A program made the translations under genes and the position numbers. From Phyllobacteriaceae bacterium (GTDB lineage Bacteria; Pseudomonadota; Alphaproteobacteria; Rhizobiales; Rhizobiaceae): 34,572 bases of DNA. The stretch covers positions 1 through 34,572 of the forward strand of contig JAJUHJ010000023.1 in assembly GCA_029279965.1 (NCBI GenBank), written 5' to 3'. The notes below the pieces were generated by a model that was given only the letters and a program-made list of their open reading frames with translations, was not told the origin of the DNA and ran no database searches. Of this stretch, positions 8,523 through 15,768 are shown one piece after another; positions within the stretch are counted from its first letter, which is position 1; every line of letters begins with the position of its first letter.

Positions 8523-9656
8523 ATGGCACTCGATCCGGAAACACTTGAGCAGTTGCTTGAAACCGTTCAGCGCTTCGTCGCGGAGCGGCTGATGCCGCTC
8601 GAGGATCGGGTTGCGGAAGAAGATGCCGTGCCCCTGGATGTCGTCGAGGAGATGCGCAATCTTGGTCTCTTCGGGCTCTCCGTTCCCGAGGCTTATGGCG
8701 GCTTGGGGCTTTCCATGGCCGAGGAGGCGCAGGTTGCGTTCCTGCTCGGCGGCACGTCTCCCGCTTTCCGCTCCATCATCGGCACCAATAACGGGATCGG
8801 GTCCCAGGGTATCGTCATGGACGGGACCGAGGAGCAGAAACGTTACTGGCTCCCGCGGCTTGCCAGCGGCGAGATCGTTAGCGCCTTCTGCTTGACAGAG
8901 CCTGAAGCCGGCTCGGATGCCGGCTCGCTGCACACCAGCGCCCGACGTGAGGGAGACGACTACATCATTCGGGGCACCAAACGCTTCATCACCAACGGGC
9001 CGCACGCGGAGCTTTTCACCGTTTTTGCTCGCACGGACCCCCAAAGCAAGGATGGGCGCGGTGTATCGGCCTTTCTCGTGGAGGCGGACCGTCCCGGCAT
9101 TTCACGCGGGCGTCGCGACCGCAAGATGGGTCAGCAGGGCACGCACACTTGCGACGTGATCTTCGACGACGTGCCCGTGCCGGCAGCCAACATCATCGGT
9201 GGTGAGGCGAAGCTCGGCCATGGGTTCAAAACTGCCATGAAAGTCCTCGACCGGGGGCGTTTGCATATCAGCGCCGTCTGCGTGGGGGTGGCCGAGCGCC
9301 TGATCGCCATTCCAGCCATCGGCGTCGTGATCGTGGTCATGATCATCTATTTTTTCCTTGGCATGGTCTTGGACTCGGCGGGAATGATGGCGCTTACCGT
9401 TCCAATCTTCTTCCCGATCGTGACCGCTCTCGGTGTGGACCCACTGTGGTTTGGCATCCTGGTCGTCCGTGCCATGGAAGTGGCGATGATTACGCCGCCG
9501 ATTGGGATCACCGTTTATGTGATGTCAGGCATTGCACCGGACATTCCGCTGCAGAAGATCTTCAAGGGCATCGTGCCCTTCGTGATCGCCGACATTTTCC
9601 ATATCGCGCTGCTTATGCTTTTCCCGGCAATCGTTCTCTTCCTGCCAAATCTCTGA
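8523..9656 (+). pseudogene. Chimera: acyl-CoA dehydrogenase N-terminal part fused in frame to DctM C-terminus
   Basis: One uninterrupted frame of 377 codons made of two unrelated parts. Residues 1 to about 262 are an acyl-CoA dehydrogenase: the N-terminal helical domain, the FAD/substrate signature AFCLTEPEAGSDAGS, and the middle beta domain ending DRGRLHISAVCVGVAERLIA. From about residue 263 it becomes a hydrophobic TRAP-transporter large-permease end (VIIYFFLGM.LDS, TVPIFFPIVTALG, ITPPIG). The dehydrogenase's C-terminal helical domain, which holds its catalytic Glu and much of the FAD and tetramer contacts, is missing, so this activity should be lost. DctM lacks most of its membrane domain. 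ATG at 8523 gives the family start; GTG at 8475 is an in-frame alternative. An in-frame deletion or misassembly are the main explanations. Confidence 0.85.
9309..9656 (+). other. Remnant of TRAP transporter large permease (DctM), C-terminal about 115 residues
   Basis: This is the second half of the chimeric frame. It holds the last membrane helices of DctM with conserved stretches TVPIFFPIVTALGVDPLWFG, AMITPPIGITVYVMSG and GIVPFVIADIFHIALLMLFP. No dctP, dctQ or 5' part of dctM lies beside it. The RBS of the following CoA-transferase gene (GAGGTGA) overlaps this frame's stop codon. This suggests the order dctM-CoA-transferase is ancestral and that the missing DNA lay to the left of 9309. Confidence 0.85.
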
Positions 9657-9665
9657 GGTGAATCG

Positions 9666-10850
9666 ATGCATCAACCGCTCAAGGGCCTGAAAGTCATCGA
9701 TTTCACCCATGTCGTGGCCGGGCCGCTCTGCACACATTTCCTGCGGCTGCTTGGCGCCGAGGTTATCAAGGTCGAGTCGCCCGCCGGCGATCCCCTCAGG
9801 AACTATTCGCTGGTTCCTGAGGAACGCGGGATGGCACCGGCCTTCATAGGGATCAATGCAGGCACGACATCGGTGGTCCTCGACCTGAAATCGGAAGAGG
9901 GCAGGGCGGCCGCGCGCCATCTCATCGCCAGCTCGGATATACTCGTCGAGAATTTCCGACCAGGCGTCATGGCGCGTCTCGGCTTCGGCTTCGAGGAGGC
10001 GCGGGCAATTCGGCCCGGCCTTATCTACTGCTCAGTCTCCGGGTTCGGTCTCGACAGTCCGCTGCGCGATCATCCAGCAATCGATCAGATCGTGCAGAGC
10101 CTGTCGGGGCTGATGCTCGTCTCCGGCAAGGAGTCGGATGGCCCCATGCGCATCGGCATCCCCATCGTAGACACGTTCTCGGGGCTGCTGGCGGCATTCT
10201 CCGTGGTCTCTGCCGTGGTCCAGCGGGAACGCTTCGGTGGTGAAGGGCAATTTGTGGACGTGGCGATGCTCGATGCGACGATGGTCATGATGCTGTCCGT
10301 CGTCAATCCGTTCCTTATCAACGGCACCAAGCATGTCCGCACCGGCAATCTTGGCTTCAGCCGCGCGCCAACTGCGGACACCTTCCCGACCCGGAAGGGC
10401 GACATCACCGTGGGTGCGGTGCAGCAGGTGCAGGTGGAGCGGCTTTGCCGCGCGCTCGGCTGTTCGGAACTGTTGGAGGATCAGCGGTTCGCGACCGGTG
10501 ACAACCGGATCGCCAATGCGGAGGCCTTCCAGGCGGAACTACGAAGCGCTTTTGCCAAACGCAGCGCGGCGGAGTGGGTGAAAATCCTTGCCGAGACCGG
10601 AGTCCCGGCCGGGGAGGTTTGCTCTGTTGAAGACGTGCTGGAACGTGGCTGGGTGGACGGGCGGGACCTTCGCATGCGCGTCGCGATGCCTGAAGGAAAT
10701 ACCGTCGAGATACTCAATGCCGGTTTCCGTTTCGCCGAAGGAGGTCCGCGGCTGGAAGATGGACCGCCTCCTCTGGGTGCTCACACCGAAGAGATCCTGG
10801 CCGAAGTCATGCGATCGCCGCGCCCCGATTCAAATCAAGTTCAAGACTGA
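9666..10850 (+). CDS. Class III CoA-transferase (CaiB/BaiF/Frc family)
   Basis: A 394-residue family III CoA-transferase, which moves CoA between carboxylic acids (for example from succinyl-CoA) through an aspartyl-CoA anhydride. The N-terminus LKGLKVIDFTHVVAGPLCTHFLRLLGAEV is the family's nucleotide-binding-like fold. The catalytic residue is D169 in IPIVDTFSGLLAA, and the block GEGQFVDVAMLDATM follows. The C-terminal GVPAGEV..V segment and a closing PPPLGAHTEEIL are also standard. The ATG at 9666 is 9 bases after the chimera's stop, with GAGGTGA as RBS, so it is probably translated from the same message. It would activate the pathway's acid for beta-oxidation by the divergently encoded hydratase and dehydrogenase. 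The substrate is not deducible. Confidence 0.92.
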   Translation: MHQPLKGLKVIDFTHVVAGPLCTHFLRLLGAEVIKVESPAGDPLRNYSLVPEERGMAPAFIGINAGTTSVVLDLKSEEGRAAARHLIASSDILVENFRPGVMARLGFGFEEARAIRPGLIYCSVSGFGLDSPLRDHPAIDQIVQSLSGLMLVSGKESDGPMRIGIPIVDTFSGLLAAFSVVSAVVQRERFGGEGQFVDVAMLDATMVMMLSVVNPFLINGTKHVRTGNLGFSRAPTADTFPTRKGDITVGAVQQVQVERLCRALGCSELLEDQRFATGDNRIANAEAFQAELRSAFAKRSAAEWVKILAETGVPAGEVCSVEDVLERGWVDGRDLRMRVAMPEGNTVEILNAGFRFAEGGPRLEDGPPPLGAHTEEILAEVMRSPRPDSNQVQD

Positions 10851-11027
10851 GTTTCGCGGCAGCTCTCTTTGCTCGTGGCCATACTACGGGTACACGATTT
10901 CCAATCAACATCATCAAGACGGGCAAGTCAGTCAGCGACAGTTCATTGTTTCATCGGCGCATTACCGCTAAGCGAGGTCGTATCTGAAACGACTCACAAC
11001 GAGTATCGGCCGAGAAGGGGAGAAACG

Positions 11028-11504
11028 ATGACATTCGCCACCGCCGACCTGATCGACATTGACGAAAACCTGCCGTCCTGTGACCTTCAGTTTCGCAGCT
11101 TCGGCAAGCGCAAGGCGGTCCAGGGCCAGATCGCGACCGTCTCCTGTTTCGAGGACAACGCACTGGTGAGAAAGGTGCTGTCGGAGCCGGGCCATGGCCG
11201 CGTGCTGGTTATCGACGGTCGCGGTTCGCTGCGCTGCGCGCTTGTCGGTGATGTGGTTGCCGGGCTGGGCGCCGACAATGGCTGGGCTGGTATCGTGGTC
11301 AACGGCGCGGTGCGCGACGGTGAATTGCTGGATGCCATGGATTTTGCGGTGAAGGCGCTTGGTACCAACCCGCGCAAGTCATCCAAAACCGCCGAGGGCG
11401 CCATTGATATACCAGTTGCGTTTGGCGGCATCATTTTCCGTCCGGGCGATTTTCTTTACAGCGATCGTGACGGCATTGTCGTCTCGGCGCGGGCAATCGT
11501 CTGA
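11028..11504 (+). CDS. RraA/HMG-aldolase family protein
   Basis: 158 residues, matching RraA-type proteins (E. coli RraA has about 160). The metal/active-site pattern D-X20-R-D typical of 4-hydroxy-4-methyl-2-oxoglutarate/4-carboxy-4-hydroxy-2-oxoadipate aldolases is complete: D75 in GDVVAG and R96-D97 in NGAVRDGE. The [10 protein letters not shown] and [13 protein letters not shown] segments are also family-typical. The ATG at 11028 follows AAGGGGAG; the frame is open further upstream but without a better start. In a catabolic cluster an aldolase or oxaloacetate-decarboxylase-like role fits better than RNase E inhibition. The motif alone does not separate these, since true RraA proteins also keep R-D. 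It follows the CoA-transferase gene after 177 bases and precedes the monooxygenase gene. Confidence 0.85.
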   Translation: MTFATADLIDIDENLPSCDLQFRSFGKRKAVQGQIATVSCFEDNALVRKVLSEPGHGRVLVIDGRGSLRCALVGDVVAGLGADNGWAGIVVNGAVRDGELLDAMDFAVKALGTNPRKSSKTAEGAIDIPVAFGGIIFRPGDFLYSDRDGIVVSARAIV

Positions 11505-11527
11505 GTACGGCTCCGGCTTGGGTTTAA

Positions 11528-11561
11528 GAAAAAAGAGAAAGAGTGAATTTCGCATTGCGGA
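11528..11561 (+). promoter_or_regulatory. Shared upstream element, copy A (before the flavin monooxygenase)
   Basis: A purine tract containing AGAAAGAG (11536-11543) is followed by TTTCGCATTGCGGA (11548-11561), a near-palindrome of T-N11-A type. The end of the core is 64 bases before the monooxygenase ATG. The first 29 bases (11528-11556) match copy B at 13660-13688 at 26 positions. Confidence 0.55.
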
Positions 11562-11625
11562 CATTTTCACCTGTCTGCTCGATGCAATATCTACACCCAG
11601 CACTCTAAAAGAGGGATGATAGAAC

Positions 11626-12750
11626 ATGAAGCTGGGTTACTTCACGATGCCGGTTCATCCGGCCGATCGGGACTGGGTGGAAACGCTGCGCGAGGACCGC
11701 GAAGCCGTCATTCTCGCCGACAAGCTCGGCTTCAACGATGCCTTTATCGGCGAGCATCTATCGGATGTGCAGGAGAACATCACCAACAGCATGATGTTCC
11801 TGAGTTCGCTCGTCTCCGACACGACATCGATCAAGCTGGCGACTGGCACGTCGAACCTGTCGCAGTCTCATCCGGTGCTGATCGCCGCCCAGGCCGCCAT
11901 GCTCGATCATCTCTCCGAGGGGCGGCTCATCTTCGGCGTCAGTCCCGGAGCCCTAACGACTGACGCCGAAGCGCTCGGCATTCTCGATGAGGATCGAAAC
12001 AAGATCTTTCAGGAGGCGATCGACGTTATCCTGGCCATTTGGGAGCGTGATCCCCCCTATGACATCGACTTTCCGGACAATCGCTTCAAGGTATCCACGG
12101 CTCGAACGGCGGCACTCGAACTCGGCGTCGGCATCCTTCCAAAGCCGTTGCAAAAGCCGCGACCGGAAATCGTCGGCACGGTGCTCGCTCCCTTCTCCAA
12201 GGGCGTGATCGCCATGGGCAAACGCGACTTTCATCCCCTGTCGGCAAATTTCCTGTTGCCGAAATGGGTCAAGACACATTGGCCGAACTACGTCCAAGGA
12301 AAGGCTGAGGTGGGGGAAAAGGCGGATACGAACGACTGGCGTGTGGCGCGCACGGTGTTCGTGGCGGACGACGACAAGACTGCGCTACGCTATGGACGTG
12401 AGGACGCCAGGAGCCCCTATCGTTTCTATTATGAGCAGATGCGCAAGAAGTTGACCCGCAGCAAGCGCCTGTTTGTGTTGAAATCGGACAAGGATCAGCC
12501 GGACGAGGCGGTCACGCACGACCTCGTGATGGACAATCTGATGATCACCGGATCGGTGAATTCCGTTGTCGACCAGATTCTCGCCTTCCGTGAAGAGATC
12601 GGCGACTTTGGCGAGTTGGTGTACGCCGGCATGGACTGGGTCGACCCGCAGCTTGCCAAGCGTTCGATGCAGCTTATGGCGGAAGAGGTCATGCCGCGCG
12701 TTAACGCGGCGCTGGCAGAATCCAAGCCGAAGACGGCAGCAGTCGGCTGA
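11626..12750 (+). CDS. LLM-class flavin-dependent monooxygenase (bacterial luciferase family)
   Basis: A 374-residue TIM-barrel oxygenase of the luciferase-like family, which uses reduced FMN from a separate reductase. The N-terminus MKLGYFTMPVHP is strand 1. DKLGFNDAFIGEHL, the conserved LATGTSNLSQSHPVLIAAQAAMLDHLSEGRLIFGVSPGA block and the C-terminal LMITGSVNSVVDQILAF are family hallmarks. ATG at 11626 is preceded by GAGGGA at 9 bases. A flavin reductase is encoded 1 kb downstream, so the two probably form a two-component monooxygenase that starts attack on the substrate, for example hydroxylation, Baeyer-Villiger or ring/C-N cleavage. The distance from named members such as RutA, SsuD or limonene monooxygenase cannot be judged without alignment. 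Confidence 0.9.
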   Translation: MKLGYFTMPVHPADRDWVETLREDREAVILADKLGFNDAFIGEHLSDVQENITNSMMFLSSLVSDTTSIKLATGTSNLSQSHPVLIAAQAAMLDHLSEGRLIFGVSPGALTTDAEALGILDEDRNKIFQEAIDVILAIWERDPPYDIDFPDNRFKVSTARTAALELGVGILPKPLQKPRPEIVGTVLAPFSKGVIAMGKRDFHPLSANFLLPKWVKTHWPNYVQGKAEVGEKADTNDWRVARTVFVADDDKTALRYGREDARSPYRFYYEQMRKKLTRSKRLFVLKSDKDQPDEAVTHDLVMDNLMITGSVNSVVDQILAFREEIGDFGELVYAGMDWVDPQLAKRSMQLMAEEVMPRVNAALAESKPKTAAVG

Positions 12751-12758
12751 TCACTCGG

Positions 12759-13640
12759 TCAGCTTGTCCTGGTGATCTCGATCAGGAAGTCGAGGAAGGC
12801 ACGGACCTTGCGCGGGACGTGCCTGTTCGCCGAATAGAGGATTGAGACCGGCATGCCCTGGTCTGCGTAGTCCTCAAGCAGCGACACGACGGCACCGCTT
12901 TCGAGATCCTTGCGCATCAACCACCACGTACCCTGCACGATGCCGAGACCGGCAACAGCGGCTTCGCGCAGGGCATCGCCGCTGTTGATAACCGAGCTGC
13001 CGGAAACCCGCACTTGAAAGCGATTTCCGTTCGGCCGGCGGAATGACCATTCCGGTCCGAAGCGGCCGACAATGCAATTGTGGTTCATCAGGTCTTCCGG
13101 CGTTTCCGGCGTGCCCCATCTGGCAATATAGTCGGGGGAGGCGACGGTCACCTGCGGCCCGCGTGTCAACACCCGGGTGTTGAGGCGAGAGTCGCTGATG
13201 TCGCCGGTTCGTACCGCCACGTCATAGCCCTCCGCGATCATATCAACGGGGCCGTCGCTGAAGTCGAGTTCGAGCTCGATCTGCGGATACTGCTCGAAAA
13301 AGCGCGGCAATTCCGGCACCACTGTCACGCGACCGAAGGAGAAAGGTAACACGACCCGGACGCGGCCTTTCGAGGTTGTCGCGCCGGTCTGGAGCGCCGC
13401 CTCGGCATCTTCCAGGTCGGCGAGGATAGCCACGCAGCGCTCATAGAAGTCCTGTCCGTAGTCGGTAATGTTGATCTTGCGTGTCGTTCGCGTGAAAAGC
13501 TGCGCGCCGAGTTCGTCCTCGAGGCGTGAGACTGCCTTTGTCACGGCCGATACCGATACGCCGAGCTTGGCTGCCGCCGCCGTGAACCCTCCGTGCTCTG
13601 CCACCCTTGTGAAGATCGTGATCGCCATGAATTTGTTCAT
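12759..13640 (-). CDS. LysR family transcriptional regulator
   Basis: 293 residues: an N-terminal winged HTH (MNKFMAITIFTRVAEHGGFT, AAAKLGVSVSAVTKAVSRLEDELGAQLFTRTTRKINITDYG, residues 1-65), a linker helix, and a periplasmic-binding-like effector domain starting near GRVRVVLPFSFGR. It lies between the monooxygenase and flavin reductase genes, divergent from the latter, the usual arrangement for a LysR activator. The shared element's copy B starts only 19 bases before its ATG and includes a T-N11-A core. The simplest model is self-repression and activation of the oxygenase, reductase and TAXI operons. The sequence resembles the group that also includes the second LysR gene in this window (33.1 kb). 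The effector is unknown. Confidence 0.93.
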   Translation of the reverse strand: MNKFMAITIFTRVAEHGGFTAAAAKLGVSVSAVTKAVSRLEDELGAQLFTRTTRKINITDYGQDFYERCVAILADLEDAEAALQTGATTSKGRVRVVLPFSFGRVTVVPELPRFFEQYPQIELELDFSDGPVDMIAEGYDVAVRTGDISDSRLNTRVLTRGPQVTVASPDYIARWGTPETPEDLMNHNCIVGRFGPEWSFRRPNGNRFQVRVSGSSVINSGDALREAAVAGLGIVQGTWWLMRKDLESGAVVSLLEDYADQGMPVSILYSANRHVPRKVRAFLDFLIEITRTS

Positions 13641-13659
13641 GTCGCCTTCCTTGATTTCG

Positions 13660-13693
13660 GAAAAAAGGGAAAGAGCGAATTTCGTATTTCAGA
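13660..13693 (+). promoter_or_regulatory. Shared upstream element, copy B (LysR / flavin reductase gap)
   Basis: A purine tract with GGAAAGAG (13668-13675) followed by TTTCGTATTTCAGA (13680-13693). It lies in the 110-base divergent gap between the LysR and flavin reductase starts. The core ends 57 bases before the reductase ATG, almost the same distance as copy A from its gene. This is the position where a LysR protein normally binds. Confidence 0.6.
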
Positions 13694-13750
13694 CCTCGCA
13701 AGTAGGCAAGCCCCCCAATAGATTTCGCTCCAGCAGATCGAGAGGAGCCT

Positions 13751-14260
13751 ATGACATGTAATCTCGCGCGCCGGCCTCCCGAAGTCGGCATTATGGATGG
13801 AGCCAGTTTCCGCAGGGCCATGGGCCGTTTCGCCACTGGCGTTGCGGTGGTGACGACCGAGCATAATGGCGTGCCGTTCGGTATGACGGTCAATTCGCTG
13901 ACATCGGTATCACTTGATCCCTGTTTGTTGCTGGTGTGCCCGAAGAAGGGCAGCGCAACCGGTAACGCGATCAAGAGCACCGGTCGCTTCACCGTGAATA
14001 TCCTTCAAGAGAGCCAGAAGGACCTGTGCCTGCGCTTTGTTGGCGACAACGCGGAACGCTTTGAGGGGCTTACGCTGGAAAGCGATGCATGGGGATCCCC
14101 CCTCCTGCCAGGCAGCCTTGCCCAGATATCGTGCCGGTTGGACGCAATTCATCCCGGCGGGGATCACGACATCGTTGTAGGCGAGGTGATGGCTTGCGTT
14201 GTGCGGGAAGGGGAGCCGTTAATCTTTCACGACGGGCAATTCTGCAAACGGCTCGGCTGA
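13751..14260 (+). CDS. Flavin reductase family protein (FMN reductase component)
   Basis: A 169-residue split-barrel flavin reductase (the HpaC/RutF/DIM6-NTAB type). FRRAMGRFATGVAVVTTEHNG is the signature start, MTVNSLTSVSLDPCLLLVCPKKGSATGNAI binds the flavin, and FTVNILQESQKDLC follows. The ATG at 13751 has GAGAGGAG just upstream; an internal ATG at 13793 is weaker. It would reduce FMN with NAD(P)H and pass it to the luciferase-like monooxygenase encoded upstream. It heads a forward operon with the alpha/beta hydrolase (15 bases downstream) and the CMD-family gene. The C-terminal HDGQFCKRLG is usual for the oxygenase-partner subgroup. Confidence 0.9.
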   Translation: MTCNLARRPPEVGIMDGASFRRAMGRFATGVAVVTTEHNGVPFGMTVNSLTSVSLDPCLLLVCPKKGSATGNAIKSTGRFTVNILQESQKDLCLRFVGDNAERFEGLTLESDAWGSPLLPGSLAQISCRLDAIHPGGDHDIVVGEVMACVVREGEPLIFHDGQFCKRLG

Positions 14261-14275
14261 CAGGGAAGAGATGTT

Positions 14276-15058
14276 ATGGGAAAAACTGTGTTGAACTATC
14301 AGCTCTCTGGTCTTGAGGGTGCACCGGTGGTGACGCTTGCCCATGGCCTTGCCACTGACCTGACGATGTGGGATTTCGTCGTCCCGAGGCTGGAAAAGCA
14401 CTACCGGGTGCTGCGCTACGATTCTCGGGGCCACGGTGGTTCTCCCGCGACGGCCGACAATTTTACGCTCGACGGCCTGGGCCTCGATGTGATCGGTCTC
14501 CTGGACTCTCTGAAAATCGAGCGCACCCATTTCGTCGGTCTGTCTATGGGGGGCATGGTCGGCATGGGGCTCGCGCTTGATCGCCCGGAGCGTCTGTCCA
14601 GCCTCGTCGTCTGCGATGCACGCGGTGACGCACCCCAGGCCTACAGGGATTCCTGGAACGATCGCATCGCGTTGGTCCGTGCCAATGGCATCGAGGCAAT
14701 CGTCGAGCCGACGCTCGCCCGGTGGTTCACCGACGCGTTCAAGGCACGCGAGGACGGGATGAAGTTCATGCGCGATATGGTGCTTCGCACCAGCGTCGAC
14801 GGCTTTATCGGTTCGGCCGAAGCTCTGAAGGAGCTGGATTACGCGCGGCGCCTGCCGGAGATGACGTTGCCTACGCTGTTCCTTGTCGGTGGCGAAGACG
14901 CCGGCGCGCCGCCGGCAACGATGCGCACAATGCACGAAGCGACACCCGGCTCCTCCTTCGTCGAGATCGCGGGCGCCGGGCACATTTCTGCTGTAGAACA
15001 GCCTGAAGCGGTGGCTGCGGCAGTCCTGGAGTTTCTGAACCGCACAACCGAAAGGTAG
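14276..15058 (+). CDS. Alpha/beta hydrolase (3-oxoadipate enol-lactonase-like)
   Basis: A 260-residue alpha/beta-hydrolase with a complete triad: S90 in the nucleophile elbow GLSMGG, D208 in GGEDAG and H236 in GAGHISAVEQP. The oxyanion loop LAHGLATDLTMWD and YDSRGHGGS (49-56) are standard. Layout and length resemble PcaD and RutD-type enzymes, which open enol-lactones or cleave C-N/C-O bonds in ring-cleavage pathways. GGGAAGAG precedes the ATG at 14276. It is packed between the flavin reductase and CMD-family genes, so it probably acts on the oxygenation product. The lactonase label rests on general resemblance and context, not on a specific residue. Confidence 0.88.
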   Translation: MGKTVLNYQLSGLEGAPVVTLAHGLATDLTMWDFVVPRLEKHYRVLRYDSRGHGGSPATADNFTLDGLGLDVIGLLDSLKIERTHFVGLSMGGMVGMGLALDRPERLSSLVVCDARGDAPQAYRDSWNDRIALVRANGIEAIVEPTLARWFTDAFKAREDGMKFMRDMVLRTSVDGFIGSAEALKELDYARRLPEMTLPTLFLVGGEDAGAPPATMRTMHEATPGSSFVEIAGAGHISAVEQPEAVAAAVLEFLNRTTER

Positions 15059-15062
15059 ATGT

Positions 15063-15617
15063 ATGGCCCGCATTCCCCAGATCACCGAACCTGAGGGGCT
15101 GAACGACGCCCAGCGCGCAGTTTATGACAGCATCGCCGGGGGCGCGCGCGGTGGTGTGCGCGGGCCGTTCACGGTGCTTCTCAACAACCCGGAGCTCGCG
15201 CGGCGCGTGGAGAAGCTGGGCGTCTATGTGCGTTACGAATGCAGCGTGCCGGAGCGCCTGCGTGAACTGGCCATTGTCATTGTCGCGGCACACTGGCGCG
15301 CGGACTATGAGTGGTTCGCGCACGCTGGTCTGGCGCGCCGGCAAGGCCACTCGGAAGACGTGCTGTCGGCAATCGCCGCGCGCGAGACGCCGCCCTTCGA
15401 CAATCCTGCCGACCGAGCCGTTCACGATTATTGCAAGCAACTGCTCCAGGACGGACGGGTCGGAGAAGTGGTCTATCGTGCAGCCGAGGCAGAGCTTGGC
15501 AGCGAAGGCCTCGTCGATCTTACGGGGCTTCTTGGGTATTATTCGCTGCTGGCCATGACACTCAACGCGTTCGAGGTGGAGCCTCCGGACAGCACCGGAA
15601 TACCGTGGCGACGATAG
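15063..15617 (+). CDS. Carboxymuconolactone decarboxylase family protein (no CxxC)
   Basis: 184 residues of the CMD/AhpD-like all-helical fold, with LRELAIVIVAAHWRADYEWFAHAGLARRQG (about 67-96) matching the PcaC-like core Glu/His pattern. It lacks the CxxC pair that defines AhpD peroxidases; Cys60 stands alone. A decarboxylase, lyase or structural role is therefore more likely than peroxide reduction. Proteins of this length beside alpha/beta hydrolases are frequent in aromatic and lactone catabolic clusters. The start is 4 bases after the hydrolase stop, with AAAGG as RBS, so it is the last gene of a tight three-gene operon. The substrate is unknown. Confidence 0.85.
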   Translation: MARIPQITEPEGLNDAQRAVYDSIAGGARGGVRGPFTVLLNNPELARRVEKLGVYVRYECSVPERLRELAIVIVAAHWRADYEWFAHAGLARRQGHSEDVLSAIAARETPPFDNPADRAVHDYCKQLLQDGRVGEVVYRAAEAELGSEGLVDLTGLLGYYSLLAMTLNAFEVEPPDSTGIPWRR

Positions 15618-15646
15618 CTCGTTGAATGTCAGATTATTTCCCAAAT

Positions 15647-15671
15647 AGAAAGAGCATATTCCCATTTCCGA
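15647..15671 (+). promoter_or_regulatory. Shared upstream element, copy C (before the TAXI-TRAP operon)
   Basis: AGAAAGAG (15647-15654) followed three bases later by ATTCCCATTTCCGA (15658-15671) and then CATTT, as in copy A. Relative to copies A and B one base is missing between tract and core. It ends 97 bases before the TAXI-protein start. Confidence 0.45.
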
Positions 15672-15692
15672 CATTTGAGCTAAGCAGTCCAT

Positions 15693-15706
15693 TTGATACG
15701 CGTCAA
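15693..15706. promoter_or_regulatory. FNR/FixK-type box before the TAXI-TRAP operon
   Basis: TTGATACGCGTCAA fits the anaerobox consensus TTGAY-N4-RTCAA at every fixed position. It lies 22 bases after copy C and 62 bases before the TAXI start codon. A 14-base match can arise by chance, so binding by an FNR/FixK/Crp-family protein is an inference. Confidence 0.4.
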
Positions 15707-15768
15707 AGGAGTGCGGGGTCGCGGCAGGCTCCGTTGATGAAAAGCCGCAGAAGAATGGGAGAGAAACC

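Noticed and set aside
9300-9318. Insertion sequence or recombination site at the chimera junction
   Set aside because: I saw no inverted repeat, target duplication or transposase remnant around the junction.
10851-11027. Extra gene or longer N-terminus before the RraA-like protein
   Set aside because: The open extension is compositionally unlike the family and the ATG at 11028 has a strong AAGGGGAG; the gap has no convincing motif.
11626-15058. Identification as a Rut (pyrimidine) operon
   Set aside because: RutA-, RutF- and RutD-like functions are represented, but no RutB isochorismatase, RutC RidA-type protein or RutG permease is present, and the gene order differs.
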